Of a stretch of DNA of 64,000 nucleotides, positions 8,644 to 19,500 are shown piece after piece. The stretch spans positions 1 to 64,000 of IMG/VR virus record IMGVR_UViG_3300024999_001520; one strand, given 5' to 3'. Each line of letters opens with the position of its first letter. Positions within the stretch are counted from its first letter, which is position 1. The notes beneath the pieces were generated by a model that worked only from the letters and a program-made list of their open reading frames with translations, searched no databases and was not told the origin of the DNA. This DNA comes from a virus. Made by a program: the position numbers and the translations under genes.

Positions 8644-9402
8644 ATGAGCGATAACACCATAGATCGTAACTTCAAGGGTGCTGATGGCACCACCGAATAT
8701 TTTATCTCATCCCCCACCGCAGAAGACATCCGCGGCGCCGACTGGCAATACAGCAAAACATACACTAAATGTTTGGTAGAGGGCATAACAACTGCTGCAG
8801 AAATGCAAGACATTCTTATGCGTAGAGGCATTATTGGTCCTGAGTTCGAACAAAGAGCCCAAGAGCTTATTGCAGACCTACGCTCCAAGATAGACCAACT
8901 TGACTCAGCAGAAACAATGGAAGACAAAAGAAACTTGGCGGTAGAAGTATCCATAGCCAGAGAAGAACTCTTCCAATGGAACCAACGTTTAAACGGGCCG
9001 TTATCAAATACCTGTGAACAGATGGCTGATGATTCCAGACTGGAACATCTAACTTCAAGTATTACCAAAGACGCTAATGGTAAAAGGGTGTGGGAAAACT
9101 ACGATGCTTTTTTAAAGTCAAAGAATAAAGATCTAGCAATGAGAGCACGTTTCGAAGTAATGTTGTTCCTGCAAGGACTTGATTCAAACTTTATGGAAAA
9201 GTCTCCGGAAGCTATGGCTATGAAAGAGGTAGAAGAAGATCTCATGACCAGAGCTAGGGCTGCCTTAGAGGCAGCTAAAGCAGCAGCAGAAGAAGAACTT
9301 GTTGACGAACTTAAAGAAGAACAACTGGTTACCGAAGAGCACAATACTTCTGTTGAGTCTGAAGTTGTAAAGCCAAAAACAAATCGTAAAAAAACAAAAT
9401 AA
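8644..9402 (+). CDS. tail assembly chaperone-like protein (first of two)
   Basis: This 252-residue acidic, helical protein begins with a short beta region (TTEYFISSPTAEDIRGADW). Helical segments follow, then a highly charged C-terminal tail with an Ala/Glu coiled stretch (about 200-225) and a Lys-rich end. Genes between tube and tape measure normally encode chaperones that hold the tape-measure helices before assembly (lambda gpG/gpT, or a pair). With a tape measure of 7,650 residues a large chaperone load is expected. AAAGGAG lies upstream of the ATG. No productive frameshift into the next gene is seen. Confidence 0.65.
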   Translation: MSDNTIDRNFKGADGTTEYFISSPTAEDIRGADWQYSKTYTKCLVEGITTAAEMQDILMRRGIIGPEFEQRAQELIADLRSKIDQLDSAETMEDKRNLAVEVSIAREELFQWNQRLNGPLSNTCEQMADDSRLEHLTSSITKDANGKRVWENYDAFLKSKNKDLAMRARFEVMLFLQGLDSNFMEKSPEAMAMKEVEEDLMTRARAALEAAKAAAEEELVDELKEEQLVTEEHNTSVESEVVKPKTNRKKTK

Positions 9403-9419
9403 AGAATTGCTTGTTATAA

Positions 9420-9441
9420 GGGGCTGTATAAAAGCAGCCCC
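9420..9441 (+). terminator. hairpin between the two chaperone-like genes
   Basis: GGGGCTG (9420-9426) and CAGCCCC (9435-9441) form a perfect 7-bp stem around an 8-base loop, placed in the 62-base gap. No T-run follows, so it may be an attenuator or an RNA-stability element and not a full terminator. It sits where lambda-like phages use frameshifting to set the chaperone ratio, so it may set that ratio another way. Confidence 0.5.
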
Positions 9442-9464
9442 ATAACTATATATAAAGGCCACGC

Positions 9465-10487
9465 ATGGAACTATCTTATGAAGAGGTGGATAGTTATCTA
9501 CTTAAGGTTTTCACAGGAAAGGAAATAGTAAACATTACTAAAGGTTCAGAAGAGGTATACTTAATATTTAAGCAACCAACTTCTGAAATACGTCTTAGAG
9601 CTACACTGGTTTATGAGAGATCTTATAAGCAAGCAATCAATGAAGGCTTATACTCTATAACCGAATTAGAAAAATTACTAAGCGAGCGTGGTTTATATAC
9701 AGAAGAAGATATAACAAAAGTTGCCAAACTAAAATCACAATTAGAGGCCCAAGAAGCGCTTCTGTCTAAAACTACCAAAGTAAAAGCTAATGCAGATAGA
9801 ATTAAAAAGCTTATCAATAAAATTAAAGATCAGATAAATGAAATAGAGTATAAAAAGAATTCTAGGTTAATCATGTCCGCCGAAACAAAGGCAGATGAAG
9901 AAAGACATCATTATTTATGTTGGGCTTGTGCATACACAGAACAAGGCGATAAGCATTATTGGGATAATGTAGATAGTTTAGTTTTAGAAAAAAATATAAA
10001 TTTTAAAATTAAAGTTATGAATGCTTTTCTACATTTTTATCATGGCATCCCAATGAAGACAATTAGATTTATTGCAAGACACAATTTATGGCGTATACGT
10101 TATGTACATAGCCAAAAAGTTACTGAGTCTTTATTTGGTATACCGACAGTTGAGTACTCTAATGATCAGCTTAATTTAATATATTGGTCAAGTTATTATT
10201 CTAACATATACGAAATGATGCCTGAAGATAGACCACCAGATAGTATAATAGAGGACGATGATGCACTAGATGCTTACATGACTGATTACTATAATGAGCG
10301 TACCAAAGAAAACGCGGCTAAAAAAAGTAATAAGTTTAATAAAGGCAAAATGTCCGCTTTTAGTAAAGAAGAGGTCATAATAACGCAATCTAATGATTTA
10401 TACCAAGATATAAAGTATGATAAACCCAAAGAAGCACAAAAAATAAAAGATAGGACGGACATTAAAAAGCGCACTCGCCGGAGTTAA
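9465..10487 (+). CDS. tail assembly chaperone-like protein (second)
   Basis: This protein has 340 residues. A coiled coil spans about 85-130 (KLKSQLEAQEALLSK, then many Lys, Ile and Asn heptads). A middle helical domain follows (HYLCWACAYTEQGDKHYW around 150-165; AFLHFYHGIPMKTIRF around 192-207), then an Asp/Glu patch and a strongly basic tail. Its place directly before the tape-measure gene and its helical nature make a tape-measure chaperone the best guess. A weak AAAGG site lies about eight bases upstream of the ATG. The next gene follows after 79 bases with a hairpin. Confidence 0.6.
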   Translation: MELSYEEVDSYLLKVFTGKEIVNITKGSEEVYLIFKQPTSEIRLRATLVYERSYKQAINEGLYSITELEKLLSERGLYTEEDITKVAKLKSQLEAQEALLSKTTKVKANADRIKKLINKIKDQINEIEYKKNSRLIMSAETKADEERHHYLCWACAYTEQGDKHYWDNVDSLVLEKNINFKIKVMNAFLHFYHGIPMKTIRFIARHNLWRIRYVHSQKVTESLFGIPTVEYSNDQLNLIYWSSYYSNIYEMMPEDRPPDSIIEDDDALDAYMTDYYNERTKENAAKKSNKFNKGKMSAFSKEEVIITQSNDLYQDIKYDKPKEAQKIKDRTDIKKRTRRS

Positions 10488-10500
10488 GTAATAAGGTAAC

Positions 10501-10527
10501 CATTCTATTATTAAGAATAAAAGAATG
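10501..10527 (+). terminator. AT-rich hairpin before the tape-measure gene
   Basis: CATTCT (10501-10506) pairs with AGAATG (10522-10527), and inside it TTATT (10508-10512) pairs with AATAA (10516-10520) around AAG, with one A/A mismatch. TTTAATTG follows. It may be a weak terminator or attenuator separating the chaperone genes from the 23-kb tape-measure gene. Confidence 0.4.
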
Positions 10528-10566
10528 TTTAATTGATTAAAGCAACATCATCTAGGAGGCACCGCT

Positions 10567-13500
10567 TTGGCTAAGCACGACATCACAGTATCTCATATAA
10601 TAAGTGGATCAAGTTCAGGAAGCAATAAGGCCGACAATATAGCTTCTACCTTAGATAGCACATTAGCAAAAGCATTTAATGGGTTAACCGATAGATTAGC
10701 GTCTTCTGTTAAAAAAGCAATAAAGGATGGGCTAAATGATGCGTATGGTAAAGCTCAGTCAAGCACTGCTACAAAAGATACTGCCCAGCAAGCAAAGATC
10801 CTTGCAGATAATATTTCCAAAACAATAGCCAAAGAATTTCAACGAAGTATCACTGCAGGCGGAACCACGTCTTCGGGTAAACCTACAACTACATTAGATA
10901 CTAAGGCATTAGAATCAATTATAACAAAAGAATTAGGTGCGCTAACAAAAGTATTAGGCGCCATATCAGGTAAATCAGATAAAACTGCCATAGACAAAAG
11001 TATAAAAGATCTCAATACCTCTATCCTTACTGCCATTAAAAAAGATCCTGCATCAACTGACTTTGGTAAATTAACTAAGTTACAAACAGCCATAGAAGGG
11101 TTAGCCAAGAGCGTAGATAATTCCTACAAAACTACTGTTACAACAACCAAAGATACATCAAATGTAAAAGAAGTAAGTGCTGGACTATCAAAATTATATT
11201 CAGAGATTAAACAACTTACTTCCGGACTAACAAAATTATCCAAAGCAGTAGAGGCTTCACCAGCTGCTAGTTCTGACATTATAAAAGAACTAGATCAAAT
11301 AAAAAAAGCCGTAAAAGAAGAAACTACAAAACAACGCTCTTCTGCTGCTAGCGGTATCGATACGTATGCGTTGGCCTCAGCCATATCTAAATCAGTAGAA
11401 AAAGGTTTGGTTACTTTATCCGCTGCAAAGAAAACAAGTATAATTAGTAAAGAGCCTTCTAAACAAACAGATAAAGTTTTAGTTAGTACACTTTCTGAGT
11501 TACGTGCTGTAAGTAAAGCACTAGAAGACTTACCTAAACTTTTAAAATCTGGTGGATCTACCAGCAACATAAAATATCTAGAAACAGCTACTAAAAAGTC
11601 TAAGCAACAAATAGATGTAGCCCTTAATGATAAAGAAATAATTACTAGACTCAATAAACTTTCTGAAAAGTTGGTACTATCAGTAGATGTTGATGATAAA
11701 GCATTTAGAAAAACAATTGATTCTATAATAAATGCTTCTAACAGTAAAGTAACTGTCCAAGTTTCTGCCGATACTAAATTAGCTGAAAAAGACATAGATA
11801 CTCTAGTAAAAGATAGAGATATTAAGATAGGTGTAGCTACAACACTTAATAAAAAACTTAAGGAAATAACTACACTACTTGATATTATAGATAAAGCCGC
11901 CACCCTAGATGTTACAATAGACACTGCGGATGTTAAAAAAGAACTTAATTCTGTAATTAAGGAAATTTCATCAGGTGCTGCTGAGATAGTAATAGCCCCT
12001 AAGTTAGAAAACATTGAACGTTTAATAACTTCTAAATTTCCAGATAACGTTAAATTAGACGTGCTGCTTGATTTAAACGCCGACGAGGCTGCCAAAGCTT
12101 TAAGTGGCTATTTTAATAATTATAAACAAGCTATATCTACTTTAAAAAAGAATTTAGAATCATTAAAAGGGGTTCTTACAGAATCTTTAAGTGTTAAAAC
12201 TGAATCTATAAATAAGACCTTAAGGACGAGTTCTTTTAATAGCCCAGAAGTAAAAAAAGCATCCAGTGAGATTGCCGCCCTGCGATCTTTGATTGATGAG
12301 CTACAAAATACAACTGAGGCCTCAATGGTAAGTCAAGCCAAGGCCGGATCTCAAATTGCTGATAATTTAGTAACTAAGGTTAGGGCTATAAAAACAGAAG
12401 ATTTAAGTAGCAAGTTTGAAGCCTTAGAGCGTAATGTAGCCGAAGTAGCTGCGTCTTTAACTAAATTAGCTGATAGTACTAAACACACTGTGTTGGCTGC
12501 ACCAACTACAAAAGTTGCTACTAATGTCGGCGCCAAAGCTCCTACCACACCGGCAGCAAATATTAGCAGAATTAAAGCGATCGGTAGTACATCAGAACAA
12601 AAAGCTGTTTATGGATCTAAAGTAATAAAACCAGCAGTAGGTGGTTATAGTGCTGATAATATAAAACAGGAGTTCGATAAAGTAGCTACCGCAAAAGATC
12701 AGATGGCTGATTCTGTGCAAGGTATTCTTAAAGGTATCTCCGCTTCCAGAGCTTCCCTCGACGTCCATGCTATGGAGAGACAGCTTTCCAGCTCATTAAA
12801 TGCATTACTAAAAGATATTACTAACACGGTTACTGAGCAATTAGGTAAATCTGATTGGAAGCCTTTAGAAATGCCCGGAGCTCCTGAAAGTAGCAAATAT
12901 TTTACAAATGTAAGTAATAGCTTAAATCAAACAAACGCTAAAATGTGGACCATGCAGATAGCGGATGTAAAATCTATGCAAAGAGAACTTACAAAAAACA
13001 AAAGAACTGCTACGGGTGATCCAAATCAAATAGTTTCTGCCTTTAAAGAGCTGCAGTTAGATAAGTTAATGGCAAATGTAACTCATGGCGGTAGTGCTGA
13101 TGAAAATGCGGAGTTACTGGCTAGTAAAGTAGCTACGTGGATGAAGTCCGCGTCGAAAGAAAATATAGCTGGTTGGACAACCGTGGCAGATCCTGAAATT
13201 AAAAAAGCACTTCTTGATCTTAAAACGGCTTATGAAACATCCAAAGGCACTGTTAATTTAGTTGAAGGTGTAAAAAAAGCTGTTGGTAGTCAATTAGGGC
13301 CACTAACACAACTTACTAGACAAACATACGCGGTAGCTGAGGTCAACAGAAGTTTATCTGATGTGGACACTACAAGAAAAGAACATCCAGCCCCTTATAT
13401 CCGTAATGTGGCACTACCTGCGGCTAGGATGACTCCTTCCGGTACCCCTATTTTGGAAACCGCTCATGGCTCAGAACGTGCTTTATCTAAATTTGCAATG

Positions 13501-16500
13501 TTTGAAACAGGGCTGGAAAAGCTGTACAGTAAGGCACTACAGGCCGGCACATTAAGCCGCGAAGAAGACTATGCTTCTAAAATACAAACTATTGGTGTTA
13601 ATCCCCAAACACGCTTAGAACAAAATGCTGTATCAGATTTAGTAACTAAATTGCTAGCTGATATAAGCACTTTTAAACAGGGTGCACCTGCATCAACTGA
13701 ATATGCACGTGTTATTAAAGAATTCTCCGGCATCAAAGAAGGGTACAAAGCAGCCACTGTTTCCAAAATGGTGCAGAAAAAACGTATAGATCCTGATTTA
13801 GACATATTACCTGCATTAACCAACATTACTAATCAGATAGATCAGTTTACCCTTGACCCCAACAAAGATCTTAAAACGCAGATCATGTCTTTTGTTAATA
13901 TGATGAACACCGCACAAGTGTCAGCATATGATTTTGCAAAGGCCTTAGATAAAGTAGAATTTAAAAACATATATGATATCTATGGTAAGGTCTTAGCAGA
14001 CCCGCTAAAAAAGTTGGTAGAAAAACCAGCATACCAGAGTGGTGCCAGGGGCTTTGAATCAGCTACAAAACAAGTAGAACAACTGATGCCGCTAATAGAG
14101 CCCGGTAAACCACGTCGTGGTTTACAGCAATCTAATGTGGTTAATCTTCTTTCCAGAGGTACACCAGGTTTATATCCTACTGAAAGGGATTATGAATTAA
14201 AACCTGAAGAACATAAAAATTATATTAAAGATTTAAACCTACGTTTTAAGGAAATGTACGCTGAAAGGGACATGCTCGCTAAATTGGCGGCAGAATCTCC
14301 GGAATCTGGTCCTATTGTTAAACGGTTACAAGAACTGCCTACACAAGGAAGAAAACTATCCTCCTTAGGTATACCCGAGTCTCAGGCTAGTTCCATAGCT
14401 TACCTTAAATCTAATAAAGTAAGAGGAGCCGACGAGGATAATAAAGATTACGAAGAAGGGCTATCTTACTTAAAAGCACTTGGTGGAACTAATATAAAGA
14501 TGTTTGTTGATGACTTAACAAGCATGGCCCCTTTTGGTGAATTTCAACAATTAGGACGTAATATAGCGGGTGTTACTAACGCTATGTCCTCTTCTATTGA
14601 TGAAATAAACGGCCTTACAGATAAATTTGATGTAGCCCGTGTAAAAGGGATTGGTACTACAACACCAACATTAAGAACAGAGCGTGAAAAATCTTTAATC
14701 GAAGGTGGCCGTTACGGTGAGAAAGGTTATGGTTTTAACGTCACTGCTGAATTACGCCACACTGCCGGCACGTTTGAAGATCAAATACTTGTATCTGGTA
14801 AACTTGCTGATGCTGTTACCTCTTTAACAAAAACATTAGTTTTACCCGCAGCCGGCGGTAGGATGCTGGGAAAAGAGTTAAGTTCGGGTAAAGGCACAGA
14901 GGCGGTATCAGATGTTAAGCCTGGGGTGTTAAAAGATGTAGATTCTCCTGAGGCTATTAATAAAGTATATAGCCAGTTTCAGGATATGTTAGGAGTTAGT
15001 AATACCTATAAAGGACGCGCAGACAAAGCTTTTATTACAGAAGTACAAAAAGCCATGGCAACAGTACGTTCTGAGAATGTAGAAGTGCAAGCAGCGAAAG
15101 TTGCCGAAGTTTTTATGAATCACTTTGGTAGAAAGTTTACCACACGTTTTGGATCGAAGGGTGTGTCTATGACCTCTACTGACACATCTAAAATGTCAGA
15201 CATTCTTAAAACTTGGGGTGATAAAAACATAAAAGTACTTACTAGTGAAGAGCAGGTAAACGCTGGTTTAGGTACTGCCAAAATGCCTAAAAGTATGGGG
15301 CAGTTAGCAGCTGAATTGTTAGATAGTCAAATAGAAGGGCTTACAGCAGCAGGTGCTTCTCAATCAGAAGTAGAAGGGCTAAAATCACAACTCATAAACT
15401 CTGGTAATAAGTTTATGATAGAGTATTTTAAAGATGCTACATCAGGTTTAACTATTCCAGAAGAGGCTTCTGTCCAACAAGATATCTATAATAAAGCCAA
15501 GGAGCTATTTAGTTCAATTGGTATAGCCATAACCGATGGTGTTGATGGTATAAATAACCTGAAACAAACATATAGTAGTATGATTAAAGAAGGTGGTTTG
15601 TATGAACTAAAACCAATTGATGTTAGAATAAGTTCCTTAGGTGCTGGTAAACGTGGTTTACAGACAGAGGTATTAGAGACCATACTTAATAACGTTGCTA
15701 ATGTCCAAAAAGCATCAGAAAAAGATGAGGCCTACACAACGTTACGGGATAAGTTCGCCCCCGATATGTATAAAAAATTACTCGGTAGTGGTAAAGAATC
15801 CTTATCTACATACAGTTCCGCTTTGGGTTTTAAGGGTACCGACCCAGGAAAGGCAGAGGAAGCTTTAACAAAAATCTTTATGCAACGTGGTAAGAAGTCT
15901 GATCAAGCAGCTGTAATGGCAAAACGTGGCGCCGCTCTTGAGGAGATGTCTAATTTTTATACAGAAATTATAGACGAGTTTGGAGAAAAACGTAAGAGTC
16001 TTGTCGGTCAAAAATTCTTACAGGTAGTGGAGGAGCCTACCGCTACCGAGGCATGGTCTACCACTGATGTGCGTAAACGTATAAAAGGTGCAAAGCTTAA
16101 TGTCCCAGCTTATACAGCCTATCTAAATGTTTTTGGTAAAGATTCGGAATTGATGAAGGAAATAAACCAGACACCAATTCAGGGTGCTGGTAGTCAAGCA
16201 GAACTTGTAGAACAGCTAAGTGATACCGATAAAAAACATTGGGAATACATAAAGACCCTAATAGCCAATACTAATAAAGACTCTGAGGTTTTAGGAGCTT
16301 TAAGAAATAAGTTAGAAAAAGTATCGGTAGATGAATTAAAATCTTTTGACTATTCTACAGGAACACTGGATAAAGGTAAGCGTAGTATGTTGGGAACTGT
16401 TATGGATGTTGAGAAATTCAACAAGCCCTTTATGCTACAATTACCATCATCTGATGCTTCTAAAGCCAAACTTGGTCAAAAGCCCACAGCGTTTGAGGAC

Positions 16501-19500
16501 TTCTATGTCCCGTCCCCTGCTGGCCGCGGTGTTTATCCTGAGCCCTTAGTAGCCGGGGAATTTGGTCCCGAAGAGCCTACACGTGTATTACAAAACTTAA
16601 TAAACTCCGCTAAGGACTACCAAGATTTTGTAACCAACACTGAACAGTACTATATGGCTAAAAATGTAGATTCACGTAAAACAGCGGAAGCAGTTATGAA
16701 AGAAGCTGCTGCGGGAATGCTTAAATCTTCTGTGTTGTCCACCACTAGTGACATAAGAGTGAAAGGGGGCAGGCTATCCACCTATGATCCTAAATATGTA
16801 AAAGAATTAGAACAAATGTGGATAACATTTAAAAAGAATATAAACGATGATTTGTCCGCATCTATGGATAAGTCCTACGCTAGTTCTATGGAAGGTGTTG
16901 TTCAATCCCAAGCTAACTATGCCGAAAAAAGATACAACGCCATACTTAAAGCTCTTAGACATGCCGGCGCCACAGTTTCAGGACAATTGAGCGAAGGTAA
17001 AGTACCATTTAAAGTAGATCCAAAAGGTAACTTACTTGAGCAACTAAATACCATTAGTAAAGATTTTTCTGGCGGTAAGGGCATGTTAGAACAAGAGATG
17101 AATAATAAACTTGCTGCTGTCCAAAAAGCTAAAATAAATTATTTAGAGACTTTGGCTGAAACTACCTTAGGTAAAAGTGGTTCTGTTGCAGAAACTTTAT
17201 TTACTAGAAAAATACCAGCTGTCATGGCTAAGGCTGTTTCTGCTACTGTTGATAAGACAAAAGATCTAGAAACATTTGATACACAGATGTCCGCCATCAT
17301 AGGTGATCTAGAGGGCCTATCACCAGAAATGCAACAAGAGATGGGGATATCAGAAAAAAGTATTAAATCTTTAAAATCACTGCAGGAACAAACACAATCT
17401 ATAAAAGAAAAACATAGCAAGCGTCTAAAACGTACAAGTGAGTTAGGTCTTCCAGTATTGGGTCAGCATGAGATCGGTGTCCCTGCGGAAATAGCCAGAA
17501 AGATACCTGTGTCCTTCACCAAGAAATTTACAAAAGAAGGCGAGGCTGCTCCAGCTACTAAGGTAGAAGGTACTCTATTAGACATGCTGCGTTACACCCA
17601 AGATCTGCAGGGTAAAGGGAGCACAGCGGAAGAAAAAGCCACTATAAAAAAATACATAGAAGAAGAGCTAGCTCCTTATATAGAGAGCCTTCGTTATCCT
17701 TTTACAGGTACATCTTCAATACAGCCCTATAAAGCTAGACTACTAGATGAAGGTAAAGGAGGTATGGCTAGTAATGTATTGGCTGTTCCTGGTATGCCCA
17801 ATCTACCGATGGATGCTTTATCTGGCGTTATTCAAAGAATGACTAAACAGCGGGAAGATCTATCCACCAAACGTGCCGGTGAGTTAAGTAAAGGCGCCGC
17901 AGCCTCACCAGAGAAGCTAGAAAAATTAACAGATTTAATTGATAAGCTTAATGCCGCTATATCCAATTTATTACCTAAGTATATAGCACATCAACAAAAA
18001 CTAGATTTTGACGGTGACGCCATAGAAATTCACTCTGCTATTAATGTTAAAGCCAGAGGGGATATTAAAAAACATTATGATACCTTAACTCAGGATTTAT
18101 CTGATACAGCATCAGTATTTAGAGATCAGTTTACTTATGGCGCGGTGCAGCCCCCAGCATCGGAATATACCTTAGCAGAGATGGGAGAGTCTTTTGCTAA
18201 AAAATTTCCAACAGAAAAAGGTTTCAGTTTTATGCAGAAACCTTTTGCTACGGAAGATATGGGTTTCTTATCTTTATCCGAACAGATGCAGGCTTTAGCC
18301 GGAGATTCCAAGGATTTAAATAAAGTACTTGAACAAATAAGCAACTTACTCGATAAAACAGATGCTGACAAGTTAGAAGCGGCTGTGACTAACATAAAAG
18401 ATCTTAGTAATGCGGACGAATTAAAAAATAACGCAGATAAAGTTGCGGCAGTAATAGAGACCTTAGATGATAAATTTAAAAAATCATTTAAATTTCAAAC
18501 AGGTGCCTCTTTGGCAAATGAGAGAACTAAGTCAGCTGTGGCCGCGCAGTTATTTAAAATTCATACAGGCCCTGAAACAGAGGCTTTTACACGCTTAAGT
18601 CTTTCTTACAATAAAGATGTATCTGGGGAATCCAGCTTAATAGGTGCTAAGGGCGATCAGAAATTCTCTAGGGACGAACAAGCTAGAATGAATGAGCTAA
18701 CCCGATTTAGCTTACAGAAAGGTATGGACGTTAAACATGCCGGCGCCGCTTCTGTGTCCTCGGATATAACCAGAGATATAATGGAACCTGGTGGCGGAGA
18801 AAAAGTATATAAAAACATTTTAAATAATAAAGACTACGAAGATCTTAAAGATTTTGTTAAGGCAGATGCTCAAGCTATAACAGATAGAATACATAGCATG
18901 TTGTCCAAAGGGATGGCGGATGATGTTAAAAGTATGGCAACCGCTTATGGTGTAACTGCTGACTTATCTGATATAGATAAATTTACTGCTGAGATGGTAG
19001 ACAAGATGGGTTTTAGAGGCTTTCTAACGCGTTTAGAGCAGTCTATTATAAATTCGGCTCTGGATACATTACAGAAACAAATAGCCGCTAATAAGGGCCA
19101 AGGAATGTCTCCTGACACCCTTAAAGCGGCAGCCAAAGAAGAATATGCCAGAAGATTAAAAGAATCAAGTCCATCTGCGGTAGCTTCAAGCCTAATAACT
19201 AGTAAAGAAGCACCATTATATAAATTTAGAACCGCCGGCGCTAGTACAGAAAGCCAAATGGGTGCTTATATCAGTAAGCATGGTAAAGGCGCGTTAGATT
19301 TAGATGTGGGTATATCTAAATTACAGCCAGGTGCTTATGGTAAAAAAGAAGAAGCTAGATACTCGTCTAGTATGGCAAAGGCAGTAGCTACCGCATCTAA
19401 TTTGGAAGATGAGCTTAATCAGTTATATGAGGTATCTGGTTCTGGTGCTTACGGTGAATTGGTAAAGACTTCTGCCGATAGATTAAAAAATTCACAGAAA

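Noticed and set aside
9385-9402. A-run (AAAAAAAC) at the end of the first chaperone-like gene as a -1 slippery site
   Set aside because: The codon phase is not that of a classical X-XXY-YYZ site, and the -1 frame meets a TAA within about nine codons and another just before the second gene.
11295-12095. Long open frames on the minus strand within the tape-measure gene (up to 266 codons)
   Set aside because: They lie opposite a clear 7,650-residue gene, have low-complexity Ser/Leu/Ile composition, lack ribosome sites and match no family. They result from the codon bias of the + strand.
18004-18018. DFDGD as a chance calcium-binding type Asp run
   Set aside because: Alone it would be weak, but it follows the EIGVP and R.P elements at Rpb1-like order and spacing and a beta-like lysine motif lies upstream, so the polymerase reading is preferred.
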